This document shows, in pieces, positions 45,397 to 56,612 of a stretch of 64,000 nucleotides of DNA. Source of the stretch: Hydrogenophaga sp. 2FB (lineage in GTDB: Bacteria > Pseudomonadota > Gammaproteobacteria > Burkholderiales > Burkholderiaceae_C); NCBI RefSeq assembly GCF_005503365.1, contig NZ_SCML01000014.1, positions 1 to 64,000 of the forward strand. Reading direction: 5' to 3'. Under the pieces are notes generated by a model. That model was not told where the DNA came from, made no database searches, and saw only the letters and a program-made list of their open reading frames with translations. Every line of letters begins with the position of its first letter. Positions within the stretch are counted from its first letter, which is position 1. The position numbers and the translations under genes are program-made.

Positions 45397-46397
45397 CCCC
45401 TCCGGTTCTTCTGGATGGCATCGTGCGCGGCGAGCCTGCCGTGCAACGCCGTGCCATGGCCAAAGCCATCACGCTGCTCGAATCCACGCGCGCCGACCAC
45501 CGCGCGCAAGGCGATGAGCTGCTCACGGCGCTGTTGCCGCACACCGGCAACGCCTTGCGCCTGGGCATCAGCGGCGTGCCGGGCGTGGGAAAGAGCACCT
45601 TCATCGAGGCCTTGGGCCTGTACCTGATCGGCAAGGGCCATCGCGTGGCGGTGCTCACCATCGATCCGTCTTCTTCCGTCTCCGGTGGTTCGATACTGGG
45701 CGACAAGACGCGCATGGAAAAACTCTCCGTGCACGACCACGCCTACATCCGGCCCAGCCCTTCGAGCGGCACGCTGGGCGGCGTGGCCGAGAAAACGCGC
45801 GAGGCCATGCTGGTGTGCGAGGCCGCGGGCTACGACATCGTGATCGTCGAAACCGTGGGCGTGGGCCAGAGCGAGACCGCGGTGAGCGGCATGACCGACA
45901 TGTTCGTGCTGCTGCAACTGCCCAACGCGGGCGACGACCTGCAGGCGATCAAGAAGGGCGTGATGGAGCTGGCCGATCTGGTCGTGATCAACAAGGCCGA
46001 CATCGACCCCGACGCCGCCACACGCGCCCGCGCGCAGATCACCTCGTCGTTGCGCCTGCTCGGCTTGCACGGCCATCCCGAACACGCCCACCACAATGAC
46101 GCGTTCTGGCACCCGCAGGTGATCCAGCTCAGCGCGCTGCATGGCCGTGGCGTGGACGCGTTCTGGGCCGAAGTCTCGCGCTTTCGCACCGTTCAGACCC
46201 ACAATGGCCAACTCGACCAGCGCCGCCAGCACCAGGCCCGCGCCTGGATGTGGGAGCGCATCGACGCGGGCCTGAAGCAACGTTTTCGCGCGCACCCGCA
46301 CGTGCGCGCCGACCTCGACGAGACCACCCGCCGGGTGCTCGCGGGGGAGCTGCCGCCGTCGACCGCCGCGCGCCAGCTGTTGGACCTTTTTGATTGA
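45393..46397 (+). CDS. meaB: Methylmalonyl-CoA mutase-associated GTPase MeaB (ArgK)
   Basis: The 334-residue G3E GTPase has a P-loop [15 protein letters not shown], the switch region [21 protein letters not shown] with TVGVGQSE, and the NKAD specificity motif. MeaB loads and protects adenosylcobalamin in the mutase. The GTG start overlaps the mutase stop (GTGA), so the chaperone is made with its client. Confidence 0.93.
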
Positions 46398-46427
46398 TTG
46401 ACCGACTGTTAATTCCGGAGAAACTCC

Positions 46428-47960
46428 ATGCAGGACATCCTTGAACAACTCGAACGCAAGCGCGCCGCCGCGCGACTCGGTGGTGGCGAAAAGCGCATTG
46501 CCGCTCAACATGCCAAAGGCAAGCTGAGCGCGCGCGAGCGGCTCGACGTGCTGCTCGACGAAGGCACCTTCGAAGAGTGGGACATGTTCGTCGAGCACCG
46601 CTGCACCGACTTCGGCATGCAGGACAACAAGATTCCCGGCGACGGCGTGGTCACCGGCTACGGCATGATCAACGGCCGCCTGGTGTTCGTGTTCAGCCAG
46701 GACTTCACCGTCTTCGGCGGCGCGCTGTCCGAGGCGCACGCCGAGAAGATCTGCAAGGTGATGGACCAGGCCATGAAGGTCGGTGCGCCGGTGATCGGCC
46801 TCAACGACTCGGGCGGCGCGCGCATCCAGGAAGGCGTGGCCTCGCTCGGCGGTTATGCCGACGTGTTCCAGCGCAACGTGATGGCATCGGGCGTGGTGCC
46901 GCAGATCAGCATGATCATGGGCCCCTCGGCCGGCGGCGCGGTGTACTCGCCGGCCATGACCGACTTCATCTTCATGGTCAAGGACTCGAGCTACATGTTC
47001 GTCACCGGCCCCGAGGTGGTGAAGACCGTGACGCACGAGGAAGTGACGTCCGAAGAACTGGGCGGTGCCATCACCCACACCACCAAGAGCGGTGTGGCCG
47101 ATCTGGCGTTCGAGAACGATGTGGAAGCGCTGCTGATGCTGCGCCGGCTCTACAACTACCTGCCGCTCAACAACCGCGAAAAAGCCCCGGTGCGCCCCAG
47201 CGGCGATCCGATCGACCGCGCGGAACTCAGCCTGGACACCCTGGTGCCCGAGAACCCGAACAAGCCGTACGACATGAAGGAACTCATCGTCAAGACGGTC
47301 GACGATGGCGACTTCTTCGAACTGCAGCCCGAGTACGCCAAGAACATCCTGATCGGTTTCGCGCGCATGGACGGCCAGACCGTGGGCATCGTGGCCAACC
47401 AGCCGCTGGTGCTGGCCGGCTGCCTGGACATCAAGAGCTCCATCAAGGCCGCGCGCTTTGTGCGCTTCTGCGACGCCTTCAACATTCCCGTGATCACCTT
47501 CGTCGACGTGCCCGGCTTCATGCCCGGTACCTCGCAGGAATACGGCGGCATCATCAAGCACGGCGCGAAGCTGCTGTACGCGTACGCCGAATGCACCGTG
47601 CCCAAGATCACCGTGATCACGCGCAAGGCCTACGGTGGCGCGTACGACGTGATGGCCTCCAAGCACCTGCGCGGTGATGTGAACTTCGCCTGGCCCAACG
47701 CCGAGATCGCGGTGATGGGCGCCAAGGGTGCGGTGGAAATCATCTTCCGCGAAGAAAAGAAAGACCCGGCCAAGCTCGCCATGCGCGAGGCCGAGTACAA
47801 GGCCCGCTTCGCCAACCCCTTCGTGGCGGGCGCGCGCGGCTTCATCGACGACGTGATCCTGCCGCACGAGACGCGCAAGCGCATCTGCCGCAGCCTGGTG
47901 ATGCTGAAAGACAAGAAGCTTGAGAACCCGTGGCGCAAGCACGGCAACATTCCGCTGTGA
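46428..47960 (+). CDS. pccB: Propionyl-CoA carboxylase beta subunit (carboxyltransferase)
   Basis: The 510-residue carboxyltransferase shows the crotonase-like double domain with [40 protein letters not shown] and [20 protein letters not shown]. It transfers carboxyl from biotin to propionyl-CoA, giving methylmalonyl-CoA. Gene order mutase-MeaB-PccB-PccA-epimerase defines a complete propionyl-CoA to succinyl-CoA route. Confidence 0.94.
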   Translation: MQDILEQLERKRAAARLGGGEKRIAAQHAKGKLSARERLDVLLDEGTFEEWDMFVEHRCTDFGMQDNKIPGDGVVTGYGMINGRLVFVFSQDFTVFGGALSEAHAEKICKVMDQAMKVGAPVIGLNDSGGARIQEGVASLGGYADVFQRNVMASGVVPQISMIMGPSAGGAVYSPAMTDFIFMVKDSSYMFVTGPEVVKTVTHEEVTSEELGGAITHTTKSGVADLAFENDVEALLMLRRLYNYLPLNNREKAPVRPSGDPIDRAELSLDTLVPENPNKPYDMKELIVKTVDDGDFFELQPEYAKNILIGFARMDGQTVGIVANQPLVLAGCLDIKSSIKAARFVRFCDAFNIPVITFVDVPGFMPGTSQEYGGIIKHGAKLLYAYAECTVPKITVITRKAYGGAYDVMASKHLRGDVNFAWPNAEIAVMGAKGAVEIIFREEKKDPAKLAMREAEYKARFANPFVAGARGFIDDVILPHETRKRICRSLVMLKDKKLENPWRKHGNIPL

Positions 47961-47980
47961 GCCACATGGAGAACAACAAG

Positions 47981-50029
47981 ATGTTTACCAAAATCCTGAT
48001 TGCCAACCGCGGTGAGATCGCTTGCCGGGTTATTGCTACCGCCAAGAAGATGGGCATCGCCACAGTGGCGGTGTACTCCGAGGCCGACAAGGAAGCGCGC
48101 CACGTGCAACTGGCCGACGAGGCCGTGCTGCTCGGCCCCGCACCGTCGCGCGAGTCGTACCTGGTGGCCGACAAGATCATCGAGGCCGCCAAAAAGACCG
48201 GCGCGCAGGCCATCCACCCGGGCTACGGTTTCCTCTCGGAAAACGAAGCCTTCGCCAAGCGCGTGGAAGACGAGGGCATGGCCTTCATCGGTCCGAAGCA
48301 CTTCAGCATCGCGGCCATGGGCGACAAGATCGCCTCGAAGAAACTGGCCAACGCGGCCAAGGTCAACACCATCCCGGGCTGGAACGACGCCATCGAATCC
48401 GCCGAACGCGCGGTGGAGATCGCGAAGGACATCGGTTACCCGGTGATGATCAAGGCCAGTGCCGGCGGCGGCGGCAAAGGCCTGCGCGTGGCCTTCAACG
48501 ACAAGGAAGCCTTCGAAGGGTTCACCAGCTGCCGCAACGAGGCGCGCAACAGCTTTGGCGACGACCGCATCTTCATCGAAAAATTCGTGCAGGAGCCGCG
48601 CCACATCGAGATCCAGGTGCTGGGCGACTCGCACGGCAACGTGATCTACCTGAACGAACGCGAGTGCTCCATCCAGCGCCGCCACCAGAAGGTGATCGAG
48701 GAAGCGCCGTCGCCTTTCATCAGCGACGCCACGCGCAAGGCCATGGGCGAGCAGGCCGTGGCGCTGGCCAAGGCCGTGAAGTACCAGAGCGCGGGCACGG
48801 TGGAGTTCGTGGTCGGCAAGGACCAGGATTTCTACTTCCTCGAAATGAACACGCGCCTGCAGGTCGAGCACCCGGTGACGGAATGCATCACCGGTCTGGA
48901 CCTGGTGGAGCTGATGATCCGTGTGGCCGCGGGCGAGAAGTTGCCGCTGACGCAGGCCGATGTGAAGCGCGACGGCTGGGCCATCGAGTGCCGCATCAAC
49001 GCCGAAGACCCGTTCCGCAACTTCCTGCCCAGCACGGGCCGTCTGGTGCGCTTCGCACCGCCGGCCCAGACCATGTTCCAGGGCAACACGGCCGATTTGC
49101 TCGGCGTGCGCGTGGACACCGGTGTGCAGGACGGCGGCGAGATCCCGATGTTCTACGACTCCATGATCGCCAAGCTGATCGTGCACGGCAAGGACCGGAC
49201 GGAGGCGATCGCCAAGATGCGCGAGGCGCTCAACGGTTTCGTCATCCGCGGCATCAGCAGCAACATCCCGTTCCAGGCGGCGCTGCTGGCACACCCGAAG
49301 TTCGTGGCGGGCGATTTCAACACTGGTTTCATCGCCGAACACTATGGCCAGGGCTTCCGCGCCGAAGACGTGCCGCACAGCGACCCGGACTTTCTCGTCG
49401 CGCTGGCGGCCTTCGTGCGGCGCAAGTCGCGCGAGCGCGCGGCCGGTTTGTCGGGGCAGTTGCCCGGCTACGGCGTGAAGGTGGGCCACGACTACTCGGT
49501 GATCGTGCTCAGCGCCACCGGCGAGCACATCTACAAGGCGGTGCACGTCGATGAAGTGGTGGGCCAGATCGGCTCGGCCATGGTGACGGTCGATGGCAAG
49601 CGTTATGCCATGTCCAGCCCCTCGCGTCTGAACGACATTTGCGTGACCGGGACCTGCAACGGCCAGCCCTACACGGCGCAGATCGAGCGCGGCACGCCGC
49701 GCAACCCGCTGGCGCTGGTGGTGCAGCACAACGGCACGCGCATCGAGACCATGGTGGTGTCGCCGCGCATGGCCGAGCTGCACGCGCTCATGCCCTTCAA
49801 GGCCCCGGCCGACATGAGCAAATACGTGCTCTCGCCCATGCCGGGCTTGCTGGTGGACGTGGCGGTGCAGCTGGGCCAGAAGGTACAGGCGGGCGAGCGC
49901 GTGGCCGTGATCGAGGCGATGAAGATGGAGAACGTGCTGTTCGCCGCCGCCGACGGCGTGGTGTCCAAGGTGCTGGCAAGCAAGGGCGAGTCGCTGGTGG
50001 TGGACCAGCCCATCGTCGAGTTCGGCTGA
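47981..50029 (+). CDS. pccA: Propionyl/acetyl-CoA carboxylase alpha subunit (biotin-containing)
   Basis: The 682-residue protein has the biotin carboxylase domain (FTKILIANRGEIACRV; ATP-grasp with MIKASAGGGGKGLRVAF), a linker, and a C-terminal biotinyl domain with the EAMKMEN biotinylation site (Lys648). It carboxylates its biotin for transfer by PccB. Starts at 47966 or 47930 are possible; 47981 gives the conserved N-terminus with GGAG 9 bases upstream. Start and stop fit a co-transcribed operon. Confidence 0.94.
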   Translation: MFTKILIANRGEIACRVIATAKKMGIATVAVYSEADKEARHVQLADEAVLLGPAPSRESYLVADKIIEAAKKTGAQAIHPGYGFLSENEAFAKRVEDEGMAFIGPKHFSIAAMGDKIASKKLANAAKVNTIPGWNDAIESAERAVEIAKDIGYPVMIKASAGGGGKGLRVAFNDKEAFEGFTSCRNEARNSFGDDRIFIEKFVQEPRHIEIQVLGDSHGNVIYLNERECSIQRRHQKVIEEAPSPFISDATRKAMGEQAVALAKAVKYQSAGTVEFVVGKDQDFYFLEMNTRLQVEHPVTECITGLDLVELMIRVAAGEKLPLTQADVKRDGWAIECRINAEDPFRNFLPSTGRLVRFAPPAQTMFQGNTADLLGVRVDTGVQDGGEIPMFYDSMIAKLIVHGKDRTEAIAKMREALNGFVIRGISSNIPFQAALLAHPKFVAGDFNTGFIAEHYGQGFRAEDVPHSDPDFLVALAAFVRRKSRERAAGLSGQLPGYGVKVGHDYSVIVLSATGEHIYKAVHVDEVVGQIGSAMVTVDGKRYAMSSPSRLNDICVTGTCNGQPYTAQIERGTPRNPLALVVQHNGTRIETMVVSPRMAELHALMPFKAPADMSKYVLSPMPGLLVDVAVQLGQKVQAGERVAVIEAMKMENVLFAAADGVVSKVLASKGESLVVDQPIVEFG

Positions 50030-50052
50030 AGCTTCAACGGAGTCATTGACAC

Positions 50053-50541
<489 letters not shown>

Positions 50542-50556
50542 CACCAGCCTGACCCG

Positions 50557-50590
50557 GGCGCCGGCAAAACGCGGGAGCAGGGCGCCTTTT
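50557..50590 (+). terminator. Weak terminator-like hairpin after the propionate operon
   Basis: GGCGCC (50557-50562) and GGCGCC (50581-50586) can pair around an 18-base loop and are followed by TTTT. The stem is short, so this is a weak candidate. Confidence 0.3.
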
Positions 50591-50691
50591 GAGGCGTTGT
50601 TCGGTCCACTGCGGGGCGGTCCGCGAACGTAATCTCGTGGCTTGATCGAATGGTCGATCGCAGCCATTGACGTTCAGGAGAGCGGACCGCC

Positions 50692-52191
50692 ATGCCCGGA
50701 ATTCATCCCTTGTCGCCCGGCATCTGGCTGATGCGGCGGCTGCATTTGCGCGCCAAGTTGTTGTTGCTGGCGGGCGCCTGCGCGCTGCCGCCCCTGGCCA
50801 CGTGGTGGTTGGCGGGGCACGCCGCCTGGGTGGCCGCGGCCGGCCTGGTGCTGCAGGCCTATCTCATGCTGAGTTTCTACGTCAGCTTCCAGCGCGACTT
50901 TCGCCAGGTGCTGGAGGCGACGGAGCAAACCGCCTCGGGCAATCTGCGCTCGAACTTGCGCACGCAGGGGCACGACGAGCTGGCCGAACTGGCGCAACTG
51001 CTCAACCGAACCATCGGCAACCTCTCGGCCATGGTGGCCGAAGTGCGCAGCAATTCGGCGCTGGTGGCACACGCGGGCAAGAGCCTGGCAGCCGGCAACC
51101 GCGACCTCGCCGATCGCACCGAACAACAGGCGGCCAATCTGGAGCAGACCGCGGCCAGCGTGCACGAACTCTCGGGCACGGTGCAACAGAACGCCCATAC
51201 CGCGGGCGAGTCCGACCGACAGGCCGCGCAGGTGCGCGATGTGGCGGAATCGGGCGCGCAATCGATGGGCAGCGCGGTGCAATCCGTGGAGGGCATTCAG
51301 AAGAGCGCTCAGCAGATGAACGACATCATCGGCGTGATCGACAGCCTGGCTTTCCAGACCAACATCCTGGCGCTCAACGCCGCGGTGGAAGCGGCCCGGG
51401 CGGGTGAACAGGGACGTGGCTTCGCCGTGGTGGCCAACGAGGTGCGCACCTTGGCGCAACGCTCGGCGGCATCGGCCAAGGAAATTCGCGCGCTCATCGA
51501 AGCGTCGCGCAGCCAGGTGGAGGCGGGCGTGGCGCAGATCCGCACAGCCGGCGGCAGCATCGGACAGATCGTCGCGGGCGTGCGCGGGGTGGCCGCCAAC
51601 ATGTCCCTGATTTCCGCGTCCAGCGCCGAGCAAAGCACCGGCCTGAGCGAGATTTCTTCCGCGGTGTCACAGCTCGACCAGATCACCCAGCGCAACGCGC
51701 AAATGGTGGAGCGCGCGGTGACGCAGGCCGATCAACTCGAACAGCGCGCCGCGCACCTCTCCCGCGCGGTGTCATCCTTCATGCTGCAGCAGGGCACGGC
51801 CGAAGAGGCCATGCAACTGGTGAGCCGCGCCCAGGCGCAGCGCACACGGGGCGGGCGCGAGGGCTTCGTGCGCGCGATCACCGAGCCCTCGAGCGGCTTC
51901 CACGACCGCGACATGTACGTGTTTGCGCTCGACAGCGCGGGCATCTACCGCGCCTTCGGTGGCAAGCCGGAGAAGGTGGGCAGCCGGGTGCAGGACATTG
52001 CGGGCATCGACGGGCAGGCCTTGCTCAACGCGATCGTCGCGCAAGCCGAGATCGGCGAGGGCTGGGTGGAGTACGACATTGCCAACCCGGTCACCGGCGC
52101 CATCCAGGGCAAGATGTCCTACGTGGTGAAGATCGACGATCTGTACGTCGGCTGCGGCGTCTACAAGACCGTTGCGCGCGCCATGGCCTGA
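50692..52191 (+). CDS. Methyl-accepting chemotaxis protein with C-terminal Cache-like domain
   Basis: The 499-residue protein has two close membrane helices (about 16-61) with almost no periplasmic loop, then HAMP-like and signalling regions. The signalling region contains the highly conserved hairpin tip ([20 protein letters not shown] then [15 protein letters not shown], about 220-260). After the methylation helices a further domain (about 390-499; [34 protein letters not shown]) resembles a single Cache domain but is cytoplasmic by topology. The usual order puts the sensor before the signalling domain, so this layout suggests sensing inside the cell. Confidence 0.88.
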   Translation: MPGIHPLSPGIWLMRRLHLRAKLLLLAGACALPPLATWWLAGHAAWVAAAGLVLQAYLMLSFYVSFQRDFRQVLEATEQTASGNLRSNLRTQGHDELAELAQLLNRTIGNLSAMVAEVRSNSALVAHAGKSLAAGNRDLADRTEQQAANLEQTAASVHELSGTVQQNAHTAGESDRQAAQVRDVAESGAQSMGSAVQSVEGIQKSAQQMNDIIGVIDSLAFQTNILALNAAVEAARAGEQGRGFAVVANEVRTLAQRSAASAKEIRALIEASRSQVEAGVAQIRTAGGSIGQIVAGVRGVAANMSLISASSAEQSTGLSEISSAVSQLDQITQRNAQMVERAVTQADQLEQRAAHLSRAVSSFMLQQGTAEEAMQLVSRAQAQRTRGGREGFVRAITEPSSGFHDRDMYVFALDSAGIYRAFGGKPEKVGSRVQDIAGIDGQALLNAIVAQAEIGEGWVEYDIANPVTGAIQGKMSYVVKIDDLYVGCGVYKTVARAMA

Positions 52192-52193
52192 GT

Positions 52194-52856
52194 TCAGCCG
52201 CCCGCTTGACCGCGCTTCGCGCGAGAGCGGGCCAGCGCGGCTTCGATCACCGCGCGCTTCTTGTCCAGCACGGCTTCGTCGGTGATCTGCGAGTGCGCGG
52301 CCAGATCGGTGAGCTTCTCGCGCGCCTTCGTGTCCAGCCGTGCGTCGTGTTCCTGTTTCTCGCGCGCCAGGCGCAACTGCCGGCTGTTGTAGCGCTCGCG
52401 GCCTTGCTGCGCCTGCTCGGCGGTCCAGGCTTGCCAGCCGGTGCGCTCGCCGCTGACGATCTCCAGCGAGATGCAATCCACCGGGCACACCGGCAGGCAC
52501 AGCTCGCACCCCGTGCAGTACGGTTCGACCACGGTGTGCATGCGCTTGTGGATGCCGACGATGGCGTCGGTGGGGCAGGCCTGGATGCACAGCGTGCAGC
52601 CGATGCACCAGGCCTCGTCGATCACCGCCACCGTCACCGGACCTTCGATGCCACAGCGGGGGTCCAGCGGCCGCACCGGCAAACCGGTGAGGGCGGCCAG
52701 GCGCTCGATGCCCTCGGCGCCCCCGGGCGGGCACTGGTTGATGCCCGCTTCACCGGCCGCGATGGCTTGCGCGTAACGGGCGCAGTCCGGATAGCCGCAG
52801 CGCGTGCACTGCGTTTGCGGCAGGGCGTCGTCGATGCGCCGGGCGAGTTCGTTCAT
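52194..52856 (-). CDS. RnfB-like [4Fe-4S] ferredoxin protein
   Basis: The 220-residue protein has an N-terminal [4Fe-4S] pattern ([14 protein letters not shown] then INQCPPGG) and a two-cluster ferredoxin domain ([16 protein letters not shown] and [19 protein letters not shown]). The tail is basic and helical. It lacks the N-terminal membrane helix of true RnfB and no other rnf genes are present, so it probably serves electron transfer to another enzyme. It converges with the chemoreceptor at 2 bases. Confidence 0.88.
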   Translation of the reverse strand: MNELARRIDDALPQTQCTRCGYPDCARYAQAIAAGEAGINQCPPGGAEGIERLAALTGLPVRPLDPRCGIEGPVTVAVIDEAWCIGCTLCIQACPTDAIVGIHKRMHTVVEPYCTGCELCLPVCPVDCISLEIVSGERTGWQAWTAEQAQQGRERYNSRQLRLAREKQEHDARLDTKAREKLTDLAAHSQITDEAVLDKKRAVIEAALARSRAKRGQAGG

Positions 52857-52908
52857 GCGGACGAATATACCGGCGCTGCGGCAGCGCCGGTGACCTTCAA
52901 AAGGCCGT

Positions 52909-54333
52909 TCAGGCCTTGCCGGTCTTGCGCGCCGCGCGCTTGGCGGCGATGGGCGCTTTTTTCGTCGCCACGGTCTTGCTGGCCACCACTTTAGGTGCGG
53001 CCTTTTTGGCGGCAGGCCGCTTCGCGACCGCAGGGGGGTGTGCGACCACAGGCGCCACTGCGACCGCGGCTGGCTGGTGGGCCTGGATGAAGGTCTTCAC
53101 CACCGGGTGCACCATGTCGCGCCAACGCCGGCCGCTGAAGATGCCGTAGTGCCCCGCGCCCTGGGCCTCGTAGTGCATCTGCTGCGACTTCGGGACGCCG
53201 GTGCACAGCCCGTGCGCGGCGGCGGTCTGGCCCGAGCCGGAGATGTCGTCGAGCTCGCCTTCGACGGTGAGCAGGGCGGTGCGGGTGATGTCCTGCGGGC
53301 GCACGCGCTCGAGCTTGCCGCCTTCGTTCTTCACGTCCCAGGTGCCGTTGACCAGCTTGAATTCCTGGAACACGGTCTCGATGGTTTCGAGGTAGTAGTC
53401 GGCGTCCATGTCGAGCACGGCGTTGTACTCGTCGTAGAACTTGCGGTGGCTTTCGGCGCTGGAGTTGTCGCCCTTGATCAGGTCCTTGAAGTAGTCGTAG
53501 TGGCTGGACGCATGGCGGTCCGGGTTCATGGCCACGAAGCCGGTGTGCTGCAGGAAGCCCGGGTAGACGCGGCGGCCCGCGCCGGGGAAGTTGTCGGGCA
53601 CGCGGTAGATCACGTTGTTCTCGAACCACTCGTGGCTGCGCTGCGTGGCCAGGTTGTTCACCGCCGTGGGCGATTTGCGCGCGTCGATCGGCCCGCCCAT
53701 CATGGTCATGGACAGCGGCGTGGTTTCGCCGCGGCTGGCCATGAGCGAAACGGCCGCGAGCACCGGCACGGTGGGCTGGCAGACGCTGATCACGTGGCAG
53801 TTGCCATAGCCTTGCTGCAGGTAGCGGATGAATTCCTGCACGTAGTTGACGTAGTCATCCAGATGGAACTCGCCGTCGGCCAGGGGCACGAGGCGGGCGT
53901 TCTTCCAGTCGGTGATGTAGACCTTGTGGTCCTTGAGCATGGTGCGCACCGTGTCGCGCAGCAGCGTGGCGTAGTGGCCCGACAGCGGCGCGACGATCAG
54001 CACCACCGGCTGGCCCTTGAGCTTGGCCAGGGTTTCGGTGTTGTCCGAGAAGCGCTTGAAGCGGCGCAGCTCGCAGAACGGTTTGTCGATTTCGATGCGT
54101 TCGTGGATCGCGATGTCCACGCCGTCCACGTCGACCGTGTGGATGCCGAAGACCGGCTTTTCGTAGTCCTTGCCCAGGCGGTGGAGGAGGTCGTACCCTG
54201 CGGAGATGCGTTGCGCGCCGGGCAATTGCGCCAGCGGAAGCATGGGGTTGCTGTAGAGCCGCGCGGCCACTTCGGCCAGATCGGAAAACGGCTCCATGAT
54301 CGAACGCTGGGTTTCGTAGATTTGGTACAGCAT
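52909..54333 (-). CDS. phaZ: Intracellular polyhydroxyalkanoate depolymerase with histone-like tail
   Basis: The 474-residue protein belongs to the intracellular PhaZ family. An N-terminal region [20 protein letters not shown] precedes an alpha/beta-hydrolase core with SVCQP holding a nucleophilic Cys185 in place of serine, followed by [13 protein letters not shown] and a late HYGIF-type His region. It mobilises stored PHB. Beyond about residue 415 the protein ends in a Lys/Ala/Pro-rich tail ([13 protein letters not shown] and repeats) like histone H1 or PhaF/AlgP, which could bind DNA or polyanions. A PhbF-type operator lies 24 bases upstream of the start. Confidence 0.9.
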   Translation of the reverse strand: MLYQIYETQRSIMEPFSDLAEVAARLYSNPMLPLAQLPGAQRISAGYDLLHRLGKDYEKPVFGIHTVDVDGVDIAIHERIEIDKPFCELRRFKRFSDNTETLAKLKGQPVVLIVAPLSGHYATLLRDTVRTMLKDHKVYITDWKNARLVPLADGEFHLDDYVNYVQEFIRYLQQGYGNCHVISVCQPTVPVLAAVSLMASRGETTPLSMTMMGGPIDARKSPTAVNNLATQRSHEWFENNVIYRVPDNFPGAGRRVYPGFLQHTGFVAMNPDRHASSHYDYFKDLIKGDNSSAESHRKFYDEYNAVLDMDADYYLETIETVFQEFKLVNGTWDVKNEGGKLERVRPQDITRTALLTVEGELDDISGSGQTAAAHGLCTGVPKSQQMHYEAQGAGHYGIFSGRRWRDMVHPVVKTFIQAHQPAAVAVAPVVAHPPAVAKRPAAKKAAPKVVASKTVATKKAPIAAKRAARKTGKA

Positions 54334-54356
54334 GGGGCGCCCGTCAAATACAGTTA

Positions 54357-54369
54357 TGTTGCGGTGCAA
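54357..54369. promoter_or_regulatory. PhbF/PhaR-like operator upstream of phaZ
   Basis: The sequence TGTTGCGGTGCAA matches the PhbF consensus that I recall from Herbaspirillum (TG-N-TGC-N3-GCAA) at every fixed position. It lies 24 bases upstream of the phaZ ATG on the minus strand, in the 151-base gap to the divergent dioxygenase gene. PhbF/PhaR repressors release on binding PHB, so this would couple depolymerase expression to granule status. A related TTGTGCACCAAA stands 9 bases away. Confidence 0.6.
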
Positions 54370-54484
54370 TATAGCAGTTTGTGCACCAAATGGTGAAGTG
54401 GGCCGCACCTAACTTGTACGGCCTGCCGTCACCTTCGTGAAAGAATTCTGGACGGTCATCACTGCCACCGCCCTTGGGATCCCT

Positions 54485-55363
54485 ATGAACACCTCCACCA
54501 CCGCACCCCTCACACCCGTCGCCCAGCGCGCCATGGACCTTGCCGACATTTTGCCGGCCACCGAGCGCTTGCCGGTGCTGTTTCTCGGGCATGGCAGTCC
54601 CATGAACGCGATCGAAGACAACCGTTGGCGGCGCAGCTGGGAGGCTCTGGGCAACGACTTGCGCTTGCGCGGCGCGCCACCGGCGCTGATCCTGTGCATT
54701 TCGGCGCACTGGCTGACCTCCGGATGGCAGCTCACCGCCATGCAGGCCCCGCCCACCATCCACGACTTCGGCGGCTTTCCCCAGGCGCTGTTTGACCAGC
54801 AGTATCCGGCGCCCGGCTCGCCCGCGATGGCGCGCGCGATCAGCGGTGTGGTCCACCAGCCCGATTCGGGTCGCGCGCTGGATCTGGACGAGGGTGAATG
54901 GGGTCTGGACCATGGCGCGTGGTCGGTGCTCAAGCCCATGTTTCCCGAAGCGAACATCCCGGTCATCCAGCTGAGCATGGACTACCGGCGCCCCGCTGCT
55001 GAGCACTTCGCCGTTGGCCGTCAGTTGGCACAATTGCGCGAGCGCGGCGTGTTGATCGTCGGCAGTGGCAACATGGTTCACAACCTGCGCACGATGCGCC
55101 GCGATGCCGCCGACAACCAGGCCTACGACTGGGCGATCGAATTCGACCGGGTCACGGCCGAGCACATCGAGCAAGGCCGGCTGGAAGCCTTGAGCGATTT
55201 TCAACAGCTCGGCGCGGTGGCCCAGATGGCCCACCCGAGCTGGGAGCACTACTTGCCGCTGCTGTACGCAGCCGGGGCCGCAGGTGCGGACGAGGCGCCC
55301 CGGTTTTTCAACGACGGCTTCCAGGGCGCGTCGATTTCCATGCGTTCGGTGGTGTGGGGTTGA
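54485..55363 (+). CDS. DODA-type extradiol aromatic ring-opening dioxygenase (YgiD-like)
   Basis: The 292-residue protein has the DODA (LigB-type) metal ligand set: LFLGHGSPMNAI, ISAHWLTSGW, GSGNMVHNLR and HPSWEHYLPLL. E. coli YgiD is a 4,5-DOPA dioxygenase; the physiological substrate here is unknown. GTG 54437 is an alternative start, as is ATG 54533. It is divergent from phaZ and ends at a bidirectional terminator. Confidence 0.85.
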   Translation: MNTSTTAPLTPVAQRAMDLADILPATERLPVLFLGHGSPMNAIEDNRWRRSWEALGNDLRLRGAPPALILCISAHWLTSGWQLTAMQAPPTIHDFGGFPQALFDQQYPAPGSPAMARAISGVVHQPDSGRALDLDEGEWGLDHGAWSVLKPMFPEANIPVIQLSMDYRRPAAEHFAVGRQLAQLRERGVLIVGSGNMVHNLRTMRRDAADNQAYDWAIEFDRVTAEHIEQGRLEALSDFQQLGAVAQMAHPSWEHYLPLLYAAGAAGADEAPRFFNDGFQGASISMRSVVWG

Positions 55364-55368
55364 ACGCG

Positions 55369-55398
55369 AAAAAAAACCGCGCAATGCGCGGTTTTTTT
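55369..55398. terminator. Bidirectional rho-independent terminator
   Basis: CCGCGC-AAT-GCGCGG with A8 before and T7 after gives a terminator that reads in both directions. It sits between the convergent dioxygenase and aminotransferase genes. Confidence 0.92.
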
Positions 55399-55415
55399 GA
55401 TCCTGCGGGGGTGTA

Positions 55416-56612
55416 TCAAACCACCTTGGCAATCGACTGGCAGACGTAGTCGATGTTCTTGCTGTTGAGCGCGGCCACGCACATGCGGCCGGTGTCGGTG
55501 CCGTACACGCCGAACTCGCTGCGCAGGCGCACCATCTGGTCCTTGCTCAGACCGGAGTAGCTGAACATGCCGATCTGGCTGGTGATGAAGCCCATGTCCT
55601 GCTTCACGCCGGCGGCCTTGAGCCCGTCCACCAGCTTCTGGCGCATGGCCTTGATGCGCACGCGCATCTCGCCCAGTTCCTTTTCCCACACGGCGCGCAG
55701 CTCGGGGTTGTTCAGCACGGCGGCGACCACCGCGCCACCGTGGATCGGCGGGTTGGAGTAGTTGGTGCGGATCACGATCTTGAGTTGCGACAGCACGCGC
55801 GAGGCTTCTTCGGCGTTTTCGCACAGCACCGACAGCGCGCCCACGCGTTCGCCATACAGGCTGAAGCTCTTGGAGAAGGACGTCGAGACGAAGAAGGTGA
55901 GGCCAGCGGCGACGAATTTGCCGATGACCGCGCCGTCTTCGGCAATGCCATGGCCGAAGCCCTGGTACGCCATGTCCAGGAAAGGCGTGAGGCCACGGGC
56001 CTTGACGACGGCGATCACCTGATCCCACTGTGCCGGGGTGATGTCATAGCCCGTCGGGTTGTGGCAGCAGGCGTGCAGCACGGCGATGGTGCCGGGCGTG
56101 GCCGCGTTCAGGCTGGCGAGCATGCCGTCGAAGTTGACGCCGCGCTTCTCGGCGTCGTAGTAGGCGTAGCTGTCGACCTTGAAACCCGCGTTGGTGAACA
56201 GCGCGCGGTGGTTTTCCCAGCTCGGGTCGCTGATCAGCACGGTCGCGTCGGGGTTCAGTCGCTTGAGGAAGTCGGCGCCGATCTTGAGGCCGCCCGTACC
56301 ACCGATGGCCTGCACCGTGGCGACGCGGCCGGATTTGACGGGCTCGGATTCGGCACCGAACACCAGGCCCTTGACCGCTGCGTCGTACGCGGCAATGCCG
56401 TCGATGGGCAGGTAGCCGCGGGCCGCGGGCTTGTCCATCATTGTCTTCTCGGCCGCTTGCACACATTGCAGCAAGGGCAGCTTGCCGTTGTCGTCGAAGT
56501 AGACGCCGACGCCGAGGTTGACTTTGTTGGGGTTGGTGTCGGCGGCAAATTGTTCGTTCAGACCCAGAATCGGGTCGCGCGGCGCCATTTCGACGGCGGA
56601 GAAGAGGGACAT
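55416..56612 (-). CDS. Aromatic/aspartate aminotransferase, class I PLP
   Basis: The 398-residue enzyme shows NPNKVNLGVGVYFDDNGKLP, LHACCHNPTGYDIT, the PLP lysine in STSFSKSFSLYGERVG (about residue 245) and a C-terminal GRMCVAALNSKN, as in AspC/TyrB. It transfers amino groups between aspartate or aromatic amino acids and 2-oxoglutarate. Separation between TyrB and AspC specificity is not possible by eye. The next gene upstream is the divergent exopolysaccharide operon. Confidence 0.92.
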   Translation of the reverse strand: MSLFSAVEMAPRDPILGLNEQFAADTNPNKVNLGVGVYFDDNGKLPLLQCVQAAEKTMMDKPAARGYLPIDGIAAYDAAVKGLVFGAESEPVKSGRVATVQAIGGTGGLKIGADFLKRLNPDATVLISDPSWENHRALFTNAGFKVDSYAYYDAEKRGVNFDGMLASLNAATPGTIAVLHACCHNPTGYDITPAQWDQVIAVVKARGLTPFLDMAYQGFGHGIAEDGAVIGKFVAAGLTFFVSTSFSKSFSLYGERVGALSVLCENAEEASRVLSQLKIVIRTNYSNPPIHGGAVVAAVLNNPELRAVWEKELGEMRVRIKAMRQKLVDGLKAAGVKQDMGFITSQIGMFSYSGLSKDQMVRLRSEFGVYGTDTGRMCVAALNSKNIDYVCQSIAKVV

